Under the pieces are notes generated by a model. That model was not told the DNA's origin. It was given only the letters and a program-made list of their open reading frames with translations, and did no database searches. 64,000 nt of DNA from positions 84,137 through 148,136 of the forward strand of contig CAIPVV010000053.1 of the NCBI GenBank assembly GCA_903868595.1. Direction: 5' to 3'. Numbering within the stretch: the first letter of the stretch is position 1; each line of letters opens with the position of its first letter. Positions 33,965 through 43,182 of this stretch are shown piece after piece. The DNA comes from an uncultured Pseudomonadota bacterium (GTDB lineage: Bacteria > Pseudomonadota > Gammaproteobacteria > Steroidobacterales > Steroidobacteraceae). The translations under genes and the position numbers were made by a program.

Positions 33965-34479
33965 CAGGCAGATCGATATCGGCAAGCGGGTTCAGCCAAA
34001 CCGCCTGACGGTCCGCGAGGCTGCCGATCTCGTGGCGGCCGCTCAGCTCAGGCGTGAGCGGTACATCGAGTACCTGGTCGTCGTGAATCCCGCTGCCGTG
34101 CACGGCTCGCTGCGTCCAGTTGGCGTACTTGCCGATCCAGCCATCACCATCCAGCTCGCCGCGGCAAGAGCGGACCCGCGCAGCCTCCGGGTCGGCGACG
34201 GCACGATCCCAAATCCCGCGGTAAGGGTCAGACCGACTCGTTGCACCCGGTCCGCTCTGCGATGCGTACGACGGGCGCGTGCGACGCCTGCCGATCATCG
34301 ATGTCCGGGGTGAATGGAGCGGCGTGCTGTGGATCGACGAGGTGCTGGAGGCGCTGCCTGCCCACCCAGTGGTCTGGCTGGTGCGAGACGCAACGCCGCC
34401 GCCTCGAAGCGACCGCCCCCTGGCGCCGCGCGGGTTCCCCAACAAGGCTCCGCCGCCGCACGGTGACCGGGTGTGGTAA
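33965..34479 (+). pseudogene. Frameshifted CBS-domain protein
   Basis: The forward strand reads as a two-CBS-domain protein in two frames. The first frame gives VQPNRLTVREAADLVAAAQL, EYLVVVNPAAVHGSLRPVGV, LADPAITIQLAAARADPRSL and RVGDGTIPNPAVRVRP. The second, from about 34250, gives RVRRLPIIDVRGEWSGVLWI, DEVLEALPAHPVVWLV and a stop after GDRVW. Both halves are unmistakable CBS motifs, so a single ancestral gene has suffered at least one frameshift near 34225-34265 and has no clear start. Such proteins sense adenine nucleotides and commonly neighbour phosphoribosyltransferase and stress-protein genes, as here. Confidence 0.75.
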
Positions 34480-34491
34480 GAAGGGCGCATC

Positions 34492-34896
34492 GTGACGCGT
34501 CCCGAACCCCAAGACGATCGCCTGCGGCTGGACAAGTACCTCTGGTGCGCGCGCTTCTACAAGACACGCGCCCTGGCGGCCCAGGCCGCCAGTGGCGGCA
34601 AGGTCAAGGTCAATGGCGAGCGCGTCAAGGCAGCCCACGCCCTGCGCGTGGGCGACCGGCTCACCTTGAGCAGCCCGGAGGAGACGCGCGACGTGGACGT
34701 CCTGGCGTTGCCGGGGCGGCGCGGCCCGGCGGCCGAAGCTCAGGCCTGCTACGCCGAGACGCCGGCAAGCGTGGCGCGACGCACGGCCTATCGTGAACAG
34801 CGGCGCCTGGCGGACATGAGCCGTCCGCAGTCCGATACCCGCCCCGACAAACGCGAACGCCGGCAACTGGAGAGACTGCGCCGCGGGCAGGGCTGA
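34492..34896 (+). CDS. hslR: Ribosome-associated heat shock protein Hsp15 (S4 domain)
   Basis: The 134-residue protein has an N-terminal S4 RNA-binding domain (LRLDKYLWCARFYKTRALAA, GGKVKVNGERVKAAHALRVG, DRLTLSS) and a basic Arg-rich C-terminal helix (RPDKRERRQLERLRR), the layout of Hsp15. Hsp15 binds free 50S subunits carrying a nascent chain and helps recycle them after heat shock. The GTG at 34492 has a GAAGGG ribosome site. The length is normal, and the gene follows the CBS relic in the same direction. Confidence 0.92.
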   Translation: MTRPEPQDDRLRLDKYLWCARFYKTRALAAQAASGGKVKVNGERVKAAHALRVGDRLTLSSPEETRDVDVLALPGRRGPAAEAQACYAETPASVARRTAYREQRRLADMSRPQSDTRPDKRERRQLERLRRGQG

Positions 34897-35310
34897 ACCA
34901 ACGCCTGCGAGGATTACAAGGCCGCCACGGTAGAGGGCTTGCACCGGGGTGCTCTGCGCCTCCACTTGCGGTCAGGTCTGCTTCGGCTTGGGTCCTACCT
35001 CCGCGATGCGCTGAACAACACTCCGGAACATGACCTCGATAGGGGTGCGGGCGTGGCTGATCAGCCGCCCCTGCGGGCAGTCAAGCATTCTGTAGGCCAC
35101 AAAGCCCGCCCAGCCCGGCCGTGGGTCCAGGTGCATCCCACAAGGCCGGCTCACCTCAGGGCCAGGCCCTGACCCTTGCCGAAACCGACACTACCGGCTC
35201 GGTACCAAGCCGCCTGTCGACGGATCACGGGACAGCGCGAATCCGGCCGCAAGCGGGTGGACCTGCTGCCCCACGGTCACCGCAAACCGTGGTCTTGCGC
35301 CTGCGCTAGG
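34897..35310. other. Intergenic stretch before the TonB-dependent receptor
   Basis: No assignable gene. A short reverse-strand frame (34972-35100) reads VAYRMLDCPQGRLISHARTP then IEVMFRSVVQRIAEVG; it looks protein-like but is truncated and unplaced. The receptor promoter should lie at about 35200-35300; I found no clear operator such as a Fur box. Confidence 0.35.
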
Positions 35311-37581
35311 ATGGGCGCCTTTATAGCGACCCTGGGAGTGCCCTTGCCGCCGGTGCCAGCGCTTAGTCCAACCCGGCATTCGCTCCACCCGCGCGGGCTT
35401 GCCGGCCCGCTGGCGGCGCCAAACGCGCGCGGGTACGTCCTTGCGCTCCTGGCGGGCTCGCTACACGCGATGACGTTTGCGCCGGCCAACGCAGCCGATT
35501 CCCCTGCGTCCAGCGCAAGCAGGCCGGTGACCGAGGTCGTCGTGGAGAGCCAACGGCTGCCCGTGGAAAACCTCGTGGATCGCAAGGTCTACAACCTCTC
35601 CGGCGACATCCGCAGCGAATTCGGCACGGTGAGCGATGTGCTGGTGGCCATACCGTCCGTCGACGTGGGCATCGATGGCAGCGTTTCCCTACGGGGCGAC
35701 AGCAGCGTGCTCATCCTCCTGGACGAGCAGCCCCTGGCGCAGGTCTCCGGACCGTTCGTCGGCGAGGCGCTGCGGCAGATTCCTGCCGACGACATTGAAA
35801 AGATCGAGGTCATTACCAATCCGCCCGCGCAGTACAAGGCAGAGGGCGCCGCTGGCATCATCAACATTGTCACGCGCAAGAGTCGGCGCGAAGGCCTTAC
35901 CGGGTCGGCCAATGCCAATGGCGGCAACAGCCACCGCTCCAGCGTCGGCGCGAATGCCCGCTACGGCTCCAGCGCCCTGGGGATCTTCGGCGGCTTCACG
36001 CTGCGGGAAGAGGACCGCCAGACGCAGGCGACCTCGGACCGGACCGTCCCGCAGCTGCCCGGCGAAGCGAGCCTTCTGACCCACAGCCAGTTCAACCAGG
36101 ACCTCCACCGCGCCATGCCCAGCGCCCGGGCCGGGATGAGCTACGATTTCAACGACGCCCAGTCGATGCGCGTGTACATCAGCCGTGGCGGGCGCACTGG
36201 CCGCATTCCCTCCACGAACCAGTCGCAAAGCGCCCTCGCCGGTGGCCAGGTCAGCAGCCTCACCGAGCGCGACGGCGTCGACCAGCTCTGGTCGATGGAC
36301 AGCGACCAGCGCGTGAGCTTCGACCAGAAGCTGGCCCGGGAGGATGAGCATCTGAGCGTCTCGCTGCACCATGGCCTCTCTTCCAACCGCGACACCTACG
36401 CGTACACGGACCTCGCGTACTTGCCGATCGCCGCGCCCCGGTACTCACACTCCCTCCAGCGCGTTGACCTCGCCTCGACCGACCTGAACGCCGACTACAG
36501 CCTGCCACTGGCAAAGGACGAGAGCCTGCGCGCAGGCCTCTCCTTCCGGAAGGACAATCGCAGCTACGTGAACTCCAGTGACACGATGAATGCGCTGAAC
36601 GACACCGCGGTAGGGGATCCCAGCCTCACGAATGACTTCAGGTACCGCCAGCTCGTACGCGCTGCCTACGTCAGCTACGAGAACACGGTGTGGGGCTGGA
36701 ATGTGCTCGGCGGCCTGCGCCTGGAGCGCACCAGTACGAACGCCGAGCAGCGGACGCCGCGCCAGCTAACCCTGCGCAGCTACGCCCAGCTCTTCCCGAG
36801 CCTACACCTGGAGCGCTCGCTGCCGGCCGATGCCACGCTGACCTTCAGCGCGACGCGACGCATCTCCAGGCCGGACGCGGGCTCGCTAAACCCTTACGTG
36901 GATCACAGTGATCCGCAGAACCTGCGGTCCGGCAACCCCTACCTGCTGCCGCAGCTCTCGCGCGCCTACGAACTGGGCTACAGCATCGACGCCACGCGTA
37001 TTGTCTACAGCGTCACCGGCTACCTGCGTCGCAACTTCAACGGCATCACTGACGTCGCGCAGGCGGTTACGGCCGACACGGTGCTGGTAACGCGGACCAA
37101 CCTGCCGCTGAGCAGCTCCAGCGGGCTGGAGCTCTCAGCCAACGGCCGCCTGCTTCCCGCGCTGCGGTTCGGGCTCAGCGGGAACCTCTTCCACAACCAG
37201 GTGAACTCGTTCTCCCTCGGCGCGGGCTTGAGGACTACGACCGGGCTCAACGGCAAGGCCAGTCTTGATTACCATGCCAGCGCCTTCGACACGCTGCAGC
37301 TGTCCTTCACGCATTCGGCGGGCCGGCTCACGCCCCAGGGGTCCCAGGGCCCCAGCAACCAGACCAATGCCGGCTACAAGCGCCAGATTCGCTTCAACCT
37401 GCTGGCCGTGGCCACCCTGACGGACGTCTTCAACGGCCAGGGTTCGCGCCGCATCACCCAGGCGGCAAGCTTCACGGATATCACGCAGCAGCACGTGCAG
37501 GGCCGGGCCATCGCGCTGGGCCTGGTCTACAATTTCGGCTGGCGCAAGGCACGCAAGGCCGTGGTGGAAGAGCAGGATTAG
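35311..37581 (+). CDS. TonB-dependent outer-membrane receptor
   Basis: The protein is about 756 residues. The N terminus holds a hydrophobic export signal (GYVLALLAGSLHAMTFAPAN) and a plug domain: VSDVLVAIPSVDVGIDGSVS, LRGDSSVLILLDEQPLAQVS, IEKIEVITNPPAQYKAEGAA, GIINIVTRKSRREG. The long C-terminal part is a beta-barrel of the OMP_b-brl_2 type, with alternating aromatic strands and ending LGLVYNFGWRKARK. It imports a ligand with TonB energy; no binding protein or permease adjoins, so the substrate is unknown. The start is uncertain: the ATG at 35311 gives a long pre-signal region, and an internal start is possible. Confidence 0.88.
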   Translation: MGAFIATLGVPLPPVPALSPTRHSLHPRGLAGPLAAPNARGYVLALLAGSLHAMTFAPANAADSPASSASRPVTEVVVESQRLPVENLVDRKVYNLSGDIRSEFGTVSDVLVAIPSVDVGIDGSVSLRGDSSVLILLDEQPLAQVSGPFVGEALRQIPADDIEKIEVITNPPAQYKAEGAAGIINIVTRKSRREGLTGSANANGGNSHRSSVGANARYGSSALGIFGGFTLREEDRQTQATSDRTVPQLPGEASLLTHSQFNQDLHRAMPSARAGMSYDFNDAQSMRVYISRGGRTGRIPSTNQSQSALAGGQVSSLTERDGVDQLWSMDSDQRVSFDQKLAREDEHLSVSLHHGLSSNRDTYAYTDLAYLPIAAPRYSHSLQRVDLASTDLNADYSLPLAKDESLRAGLSFRKDNRSYVNSSDTMNALNDTAVGDPSLTNDFRYRQLVRAAYVSYENTVWGWNVLGGLRLERTSTNAEQRTPRQLTLRSYAQLFPSLHLERSLPADATLTFSATRRISRPDAGSLNPYVDHSDPQNLRSGNPYLLPQLSRAYELGYSIDATRIVYSVTGYLRRNFNGITDVAQAVTADTVLVTRTNLPLSSSSGLELSANGRLLPALRFGLSGNLFHNQVNSFSLGAGLRTTTGLNGKASLDYHASAFDTLQLSFTHSAGRLTPQGSQGPSNQTNAGYKRQIRFNLLAVATLTDVFNGQGSRRITQAASFTDITQQHVQGRAIALGLVYNFGWRKARKAVVEEQD

Positions 37582-37634
37582 TCGATCCAGACGCCGCTTG
37601 CCGCCACCCGCCCTCCTCCGTCACGATCCCGCGC

Positions 37635-38036
37635 ATGAGCTGCCTGCACCCGACGCTGTCCGGTCCCTGTCCCTGCGGCCGGCCCCTGGCCTACGCGCAG
37701 TGCTGTGGGCGCTGGCATAGCGGGCCGCTGCGGCTTCAGGCCCCCACAGCCGAGGACCTGATGCGTTCGCGTTACAGCGCCTACGTGCTGGGTCTGACCG
37801 ACTACCTGCTGGAGACCTGGCATCCGGACACGCGCCCCCGGGCATTGGAGCCCAACCCGCCGGCCCTGCGCTGGCTCGGACTGGACGTGCGCCGGCACGT
37901 TCCAATCGACGCAACCCATGCGACGGTGGAGTTCGTCGCGCGCAGCCAACTCGGCGGTCGGGCCAGCCGACTGCATGAGTTGAGCCGGTTCGAGCAGCGA
38001 GAGGGGCGTTGGCTCTATGTGGATGCCCTCGCATAA
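37635..38036 (+). CDS. YchJ family protein (UPF0225)
   Basis: The 133-residue protein matches YchJ: an N-terminal zinc-binding SEC-C-like motif CPCGRPLAYAQCCGRWHSG, then APTAEDLMRSRYSAYVLGLT, DYLLETWHPDTRP, and an NTF2-like C-terminal part ATVEFVARSQLGGRASRLHE with REGRWLYVDA. It lacks the second C-terminal SEC-C motif found in E. coli YchJ, as many short members do. It is a soluble protein of unknown function, possibly metal-binding. It starts 53 bases after the receptor gene. Confidence 0.9.
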   Translation: MSCLHPTLSGPCPCGRPLAYAQCCGRWHSGPLRLQAPTAEDLMRSRYSAYVLGLTDYLLETWHPDTRPRALEPNPPALRWLGLDVRRHVPIDATHATVEFVARSQLGGRASRLHELSRFEQREGRWLYVDALA

Positions 38037-38197
38037 GACCGTGATTCCCGCGGCCTGGCGGCGCTGCCGGCGGGCGAGCTGAGCCCCCCCAAGGAGGGGG
38101 TGCGCAGGCAGTGCACGGGCGAAGCTGCCCGGCAGGGCATCCGCGCTTGCGGGACGGGCGCCGATGCCTGACTTGGACCTGCCACAGGAATAACCAC

Positions 38198-38452
38198 GTG
38201 GGCGCGGCGGCGCACCACCCGAACACGGGGAGCCTGCCGACAACGACACGTGCGCTGCGGGAGCCCGCGCTTTGGCGCCAGTTCACCCGCCACCTGTTGC
38301 GGCCCATCGCGCTGCTGACCCTCGTCAACGCAATCGACCGGCTCAACACCCGCTACGCAGCCGCCACGAGGCAGGCCGAGCTCTCCCTACGCCCGTTGCA
38401 ATGTGGTCGCGGTGTCCGGGCGTTCTTCCCGGCCTACCGGCGCTGCCCGTAA
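38198..38452 (+). pseudogene. N-terminal remnant of an MFS transporter
   Basis: From a GTG at 38198 the frame reads REPALWRQFTRHLLRPIALL, TLVNAIDRLNTRYAAATRQA, ELSLRPLQCGRGVRAFFPAY. This follows the first transmembrane segment of MFS anion/cation symporters (pattern LLPFLFLLYxxNxLDRxNxGFAA, then LSxxQxGxGxGxFFxxY). The reading then stops, and nothing downstream continues the other 11 helices, so it is a short truncated relic with several substitutions of conserved residues. Confidence 0.55.
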
Positions 38453-38528
38453 CTGCAGTGGCAGCTCCGGCACCGCATCGCGCGGAACCCGCGACGCGCA
38501 CGGGGCGCAACGCCCGGCGCCCCGCGGC

Positions 38529-38855
38529 TTACTGGCGTGCCGCCGTCTTGGCGGCTTTCTTGGCCGCCTTCCGTACCGGCTTCTTCGTCTCGAGGAACGC
38601 GGCGTGGACGCCGGTGGCCTTCGTATAGGCCTTCCAGTCAGCCTTGGACTGGCGCACACAGGCGCTCATGAAGGCCTGGATCGCGCTGAGCGATGCCTGC
38701 TCGACGGTTTGCTCATCCAAGCCCTGCTGGCGGGCAGCCTTCAACGCATGGCGATAGACATCCGCGCACAGCTCGCCAATTTCCTTCGGCTGCGGAACGG
38801 GCGGATGAGGCGGGATGAGCGCCTGCCGGGTGGATTTCTTTTTGGCCTTGGCCAT
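38529..38855 (-). CDS. Small basic hypothetical protein (108 aa)
   Basis: The 108-residue protein has Lys-rich ends (MAKAKKKSTRQ and KKPVRKAAKKAAKTAARQ) around an alpha-helical core (IGELCADVYRHALKAARQQG, LDEQTVEQASLSAIQAFMSA, CVRQSKADWKAYTKATGVHA). Both tails resemble histone H1-like Ala/Lys-rich DNA-binding tails. I do not recognise the core. No operon partner is evident; the gene is flanked by relics on both sides. Confidence 0.6.
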   Translation of the reverse strand: MAKAKKKSTRQALIPPHPPVPQPKEIGELCADVYRHALKAARQQGLDEQTVEQASLSAIQAFMSACVRQSKADWKAYTKATGVHAAFLETKKPVRKAAKKAAKTAARQ

Positions 38856-38997
38856 GCGCGCTACCTGTAGTTGCCCGGGAGGGGCGGCGGATTCTAGCGC
38901 GCGCCGGCCACAGCGGCGACATCTGATCGCTGCTGTGCACGCCGGCCCAGCCGGAAACGCCCAACCGCCCCGGCGTTACCGGCCAACCTCTAGCCAG

Positions 38998-39180
38998 CTA
39001 GGGCGCTTGGAACGACAGCTTCAGCGAGGCGCCACCACCGTAATCCGGGCTGCCGTCGGCACAGTCCTTCAGGGCGGGCAGTTGCCACTTCCCGTCGGTG
39101 CCCAGGTTGTAGATGAGAAAGCCGGTCAGGTCCCGGCTCGCGTCCTTGGCCGTCCCGGCCGCCTGGCGACTGAGACTTGA
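38998..39180 (-). pseudogene. Unidentified C-terminal coding fragment
   Basis: The reverse strand gives LSRQAAGTAKDASRDLTGFL, IYNLGTDGKWQLPALKDCAD and GSPDYGGGASLKLSFQAP before a stop. Composition looks like the end of an exported protein, but the frame upstream turns Arg/Pro-rich and has no proper start, so this is probably a truncated gene. The family is unknown. Confidence 0.25.
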
Positions 39181-39357
39181 GACCTGTTTACCCGGCCTCT
39201 CGACTCTCTGTCCGCACTGGCAAACGGCGCGCGCAGCGCCGCTAGCCCTCGGGTAGCGCGCCGCACCTGCCGGGTACACCCCGAAAGCCGCGCTGAAGGG
39301 TGGGGCGTGGCGCACTTCCTGACCTCCGGATCAGTGCGCCAGAGCCCTCGACCTTGT

Positions 39358-39705
39358 CTACGGCGTGTTGTGCTTGGCGGCCTTGCTGGCGCGCCGGGCT
39401 TGCTTCGCCGCCTTCAGGTCCTTCTTGTCGGACTTCAGGTCAGTCTTGTCGGCCTTGAGGTCCTTGCGGTCGGCGCTCAGGTCCTTCTTGTCGGTCGCGA
39501 TGGTGTCCGCGGAAGCGTTGGCCTGCTTGTCCGACTGCAGCGTCCGCCTGTCGGCATTACGAGCGGCCGCATCCTTCAGGCGCTCTGCCCTGTCGGCCTT
39601 GATGTCGGCCTTGTCTGCTACGACGCCCGTGGTCGTCGTCTGGGCGAAGGCAGCCACACTGGTGGCGGCAAGCACGGAGGCGATGAGCAAGTTACGAATA
39701 CGCAT
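39358..39705 (-). CDS. Exported Lys/Asp-rich heptad-repeat protein
   Basis: The 115-residue protein has a signal peptide (LIASVLAATSVAAFAQ) and a highly charged mature part made of near-perfect seven-residue units, about residues 68-95: DKKDLSA, DRKDLKA, DKTDLKS, DKKDLKA, followed by AKQARRA and a basic tail. The repeat predicts a single long charged helix or coiled coil in the periplasm. Similar low-complexity small proteins exist in proteobacteria with no known role. A GGGG ribosome site precedes the ATG, and an AT-rich promoter-like stretch (attaattaacc, 39720-39731) lies upstream. Confidence 0.7.
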   Translation of the reverse strand: MRIRNLLIASVLAATSVAAFAQTTTTGVVADKADIKADRAERLKDAAARNADRRTLQSDKQANASADTIATDKKDLSADRKDLKADKTDLKSDKKDLKAAKQARRASKAAKHNTP

Positions 39706-40256
39706 GAGAAAATTCCCCTAATTAATTAACCGCATGGCCAGACCCTATGTACCGACCATTCCATCGCGAGACACCGACATAACGGGTGATGGGTCCCTGG
39801 GTTGACATCACGCAGCGAACGTTGCCGCGGCCACGTGTTGACGCAATCCTCGCGGACAGCCCCTGTCCCGTACCCTCTGCATTTGGAGACAAGGATCCTG
39901 ATCCACTGAACGCAGGATCGAAGCTGGTTCAGGTCGCCCGAGCTGTCCCTTAACGCGCGCAGCGGCTCTCACGCTCAGTGGCAGGCGGTTTGGATACGCC
40001 GCTTGCTCCGCCGCCAGTCTGTACCGGCATTCCACCAAGGACGCAGCGCGCACAGAGGAATCTGCGATTGCCGTCACATTTTGCAGGCCGCGAGAAGGCG
40101 CCCGTGGAAGAGCAACGGGAAGAGCCGGATTCTGGTGCTGGAAATCCGGGAGGCGGGCAGTTGACCTCTGTTTCAGGCCAACGCGAGAGGGGCCGCGCCA
40201 ACGCCGCAGGGAGAAAGGGACGCTGCGTCGGCGCAAGGCCCCGCCAGCCGGACTCG
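39706..40256. other. Intergenic stretch, promoter region and no recognisable gene
   Basis: About 550 bases. The first 70 are AT-richer and probably promote the heptad-repeat gene. The rest shows long open frames only on shadow strands with Arg/Pro-rich content; nothing resembles a known family. Confidence 0.4.
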
Positions 40257-41189
40257 TCAGTGGTAGCTGGCTGGCAGCGGGAACAACCCGTCGTAAGGCG
40301 GCCAATTCGGCACGGGACGGTCTTCCGGCGGGTAATAGAACGCAGCGTGGATGTCCCGGATCTTGCCGTGATCGACGTGAAACAGTTCCGTGAAGTGGTT
40401 GCGACGCTTGGGATTCCTCGCATCGCGGCGGAACATGGCCGACACCATCACCGCCTGCGCCTCGTCGTCGATCACGTAGAAATTGCGGATGGCGACGATG
40501 CCCACGCCGAAGTCAGCCTGCGTGCGGCAGTCCGTCTTGTCGTGGTTGCCAATGTCCATGCCCGGTTGCATCGGGGAATTGAACGTTGGGAACCCGTTCT
40601 CGTAGCGAGTGCAGCCCGGGTGTCCCTTGACGATAAAGCCGTTGTGATTGGTGATGCCGTCGAAGTAGGTATTCACCACGGCTTGCAGCGCCTCGTGCTG
40701 CAGGCGCTCGGACTTGGGAACCACGCGCTGGGCAGGCAGTGTCGCGCGCAGCGTATCGAGGTTGAAAGGCGTCTTGCCGGCCTCGCCCGTCACCCCGGGA
40801 TCCCCCTTGCGCGCGATGAACCACTCGGCCTCGGTGACTTGGTTCCACTGCACCTTCAGGCGCAGCGCCACGACGGCCTCCTCCTCCCCCAGGTACACCG
40901 TGCCGAAGTAGCCGGCCTGCCCTTGCACCGGGTCCAGGTAATGGCGCTGCAGGGAACCCAGGGCCGTGACGTTTTTCCACACACCCTGCCCCTCGGGGAT
41001 GACGACGGCATTCTCGGTTTGCCGAAACCCGACCCACAGGCCTCCCGCCTCCGGCTTGTGGCTGACCACCGCCGAAAGGTAGGCGTCCAGGTGCCTATTC
41101 AGGCAATCGCGATTGCAGCCCTCGGCGCTGGCGAAGCCTGAACCCAGCAGCGATGCCAGCAAGCACAGTGCAACAAGCATTTTCTTCAT
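40257..41189 (-). CDS. Exported SnoaL/NTF2-like protein (310 aa)
   Basis: The 310-residue protein has a signal peptide (LVALCLLASLLGSGFASAEG) and the look of two NTF2-like domains. The first half carries CNRDCLNRHLDAYLSAVVSH and TEAEWFIARKGDPG. The second has LQAVVNTYFDGITNHNGFIV, CTRYENGFPTFNS, FGVGIVAIRNFYVIDDEAQA and HFTELFHVDHGKIRDIHAAF. Such double-domain secreted proteins often accompany esterase and dehydrogenase genes in degradative loci, as here, where a carboxylesterase is divergent. The start at 41189 opens the signal peptide. No catalytic role can be assigned. Confidence 0.75.
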   Translation of the reverse strand: MKKMLVALCLLASLLGSGFASAEGCNRDCLNRHLDAYLSAVVSHKPEAGGLWVGFRQTENAVVIPEGQGVWKNVTALGSLQRHYLDPVQGQAGYFGTVYLGEEEAVVALRLKVQWNQVTEAEWFIARKGDPGVTGEAGKTPFNLDTLRATLPAQRVVPKSERLQHEALQAVVNTYFDGITNHNGFIVKGHPGCTRYENGFPTFNSPMQPGMDIGNHDKTDCRTQADFGVGIVAIRNFYVIDDEAQAVMVSAMFRRDARNPKRRNHFTELFHVDHGKIRDIHAAFYYPPEDRPVPNWPPYDGLFPLPASYH

Positions 41190-41472
41190 GAATCCCCCGG
41201 CGTGGAATGCGGACTTCAACTGGAGCGCCACTTCGGTTGTTGGCGTTGCTTCCTGCCGCCCACCACCTCGGGTGAGGCCCGGCGGGCTCGCGCCCCCGAG
41301 CATAGGCCCTTCGTCGGGCGAGGTGTACGGGGGGGCTTGGAAGGCCCCGCCGGTGCAAGTCCCCCAGACCGTCCTTGGAGTAGGATGGCCGAATCGTCTC
41401 GGCGGGTGCTGCCCTGGCGCGGCGGCGCTCGGGACCCCAACGCTCAATTCCAACAAGAAGCGGGAATCCATC

Positions 41473-43038
41473 ATGAAGAATATTTTGGGTAGTGCCTGCC
41501 TGGCCTGGGTACTCCTGACACTCGGTGCGCCGGCCCTAGGGCAGCTCAGAGAGGCCACTGTCACCGGCGGCAAAGTCGCCGGCAGCGTTGAAGGTGGCGT
41601 CGGGATCTTCAGGGGCATCCCGTTCGCGGCTCCCCCGGTGGGTGGGCTGCGTTGGCAAGCGCCCCAACCCCCGAAGGATTGGTCCGGCGTCCGCCAGACC
41701 ATCGCCTTCGCCCCGGCCTGCATGCAAAACCCCGCTTCGCTCGCGAGCCAGGCACCCGGCATCGTGGCCAGCGAGGATTGCCTCTACCTGGACATCTGGA
41801 CCCCTGCCAAGGCGTCCGGTGAGAAGCGACCGGTGATCGCGTGGATCTATGGTGGCGGGTTCAACGGCGGGATGACCAGCGCCCCGCTCTATGACGGCGC
41901 CCGTTTCGCCAGCAAGGGCGTTGTGTTCGTTAGCATCGCGTACCGGGTCGGGCCATTTGGCTACCTGGCCACCCCCGAGCTCAGCCGCGAAAGCGGCCAT
42001 GGTTCAGGCAACTATGGCCTGCTGGACCAGCTCGCGGGACTACAGTGGATACAGAAGAACATTGCCCGCTTCGGTGGCGACCCGTCGAAGGTCACGATCC
42101 TGGGGCATTCGGCGGGGGGCTATGCCGTCAGCATGCTGGCGGGCTCACCGCGGGCCAAAGGCTTGTTTCGGGCGGTGATCTCGGAGAGTGGCGCAAATTT
42201 CACGCCGCCGCAGGACTCGCCCTGGGCGGGCACCAACCTGCAGACCCTGCGCATGGCGGAAGCTGCCGGCAAGGCCTGGCTCGACAGCCTGGGCGTCAAG
42301 TCCCTGGCCGATGCGCGCGCCCTGCCCGCCGAGCAGCTGGAGGTCGCGCAACGGGCCCCCGGTGCGCCGCATTTCTGGCCGCCGGTGGATCGCTACGTGA
42401 TCAGCGCGGACCAGTTCCCACTGTGGCGCCAGGGTCGCTTCAACGACACGCCGATTCTGGTCGGCGACGTCTCGGACGAAGCCGCGGCATTTGGCGCGCG
42501 CAAGACCGATCCGGCGACGTTCGAGCGGGAAGTCCGGGACGGCTACGGCAAGCACGCGGAGGCAATCCTCTCCACCTATCCGCATGCCACGGAGGAGCAG
42601 ACAACGCGCTCCGCCACGCTCCTGCGCAGTGACACGGGCTTTAATTGGGGGCAGTACACCTGGGCCCGCCTTGCCTCGACGCACGGCAAGCACCGGGCGT
42701 ACGTCTACTGGTTCGACCGACCGAGCGCGAACAACCCTAACGGCTCCGGCCACGGCCAGGAAGTGGGCTACGTATTCGGCAACCTAGGTGTTGGCGGCCG
42801 CCCCGCCCCTTCAGCGGAAGATCGGGCGCTATCCGAGCAGATGCAAGGCTACTGGGTGAATTTCGCAAGCCGTGGTGATCCGAATGGCGGCGGCCTTCCG
42901 GCCTGGCCAGCGTTCACCGAAGGACAGCCGCTGGTGATGCGCTTTGGTGTAAATCCCGGTCCCGCACCGATGCCGGGCCAGGAGCGGCTGAAGGTGCTGG
43001 ACGCCTACTACGACTGGCGGCGCGCCGGCTCTCCCTAG
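41473..43038 (+). CDS. Type-B carboxylesterase, secreted
   Basis: The 521-residue enzyme has a signal peptide (ACLAWVLLTLGAPALGQ) and the carboxylesterase/lipase family sequence: GIFRGIPFAAPPVGGLRW, ASEDCLYLDIWTPAK, VIAWIYGGGFNGG oxyanion loop, NYGLLDQLAGLQWIQKNIAR, the nucleophile elbow ILGHSAGGYAVSML, DVSDEAAAFG and the late catalytic His in GSGHGQEVGYVFGN. It hydrolyses carboxylic esters, probably in the periplasm or outside the cell. The upstream region is shared with the divergent SnoaL-like gene. Length and residues are complete. Confidence 0.92.
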   Translation: MKNILGSACLAWVLLTLGAPALGQLREATVTGGKVAGSVEGGVGIFRGIPFAAPPVGGLRWQAPQPPKDWSGVRQTIAFAPACMQNPASLASQAPGIVASEDCLYLDIWTPAKASGEKRPVIAWIYGGGFNGGMTSAPLYDGARFASKGVVFVSIAYRVGPFGYLATPELSRESGHGSGNYGLLDQLAGLQWIQKNIARFGGDPSKVTILGHSAGGYAVSMLAGSPRAKGLFRAVISESGANFTPPQDSPWAGTNLQTLRMAEAAGKAWLDSLGVKSLADARALPAEQLEVAQRAPGAPHFWPPVDRYVISADQFPLWRQGRFNDTPILVGDVSDEAAAFGARKTDPATFEREVRDGYGKHAEAILSTYPHATEEQTTRSATLLRSDTGFNWGQYTWARLASTHGKHRAYVYWFDRPSANNPNGSGHGQEVGYVFGNLGVGGRPAPSAEDRALSEQMQGYWVNFASRGDPNGGGLPAWPAFTEGQPLVMRFGVNPGPAPMPGQERLKVLDAYYDWRRAGSP

Positions 43039-43182
43039 CGCACTGTAACAACCCTTTAGAGACTGTAAGGGCGTCCATGACAGACGCCAGCACCCTGACG
43101 AACGCAGGGCGTCGGGAACAGACCCGGCAAGCCTGCCTGATCTTGCCGCTGGCCGAGGGCCCTAGGTGGTGCGAGCACGCGC

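Noticed and set aside
33894..34535. Reverse-strand open frame upstream of hslR that looked coding at first (GSGIHDDQVLDVPLTPELSG)
   Set aside because: The forward strand here reads as a frameshifted CBS protein, which explains the protein-like composition of its antisense.
34972..35154. Short reverse-strand frame ending IEVMFRSVVQRIAEVGPKPK
   Set aside because: Protein-like but only 60 residues, without start context or recognisable family; kept as a note in the intergenic entry.
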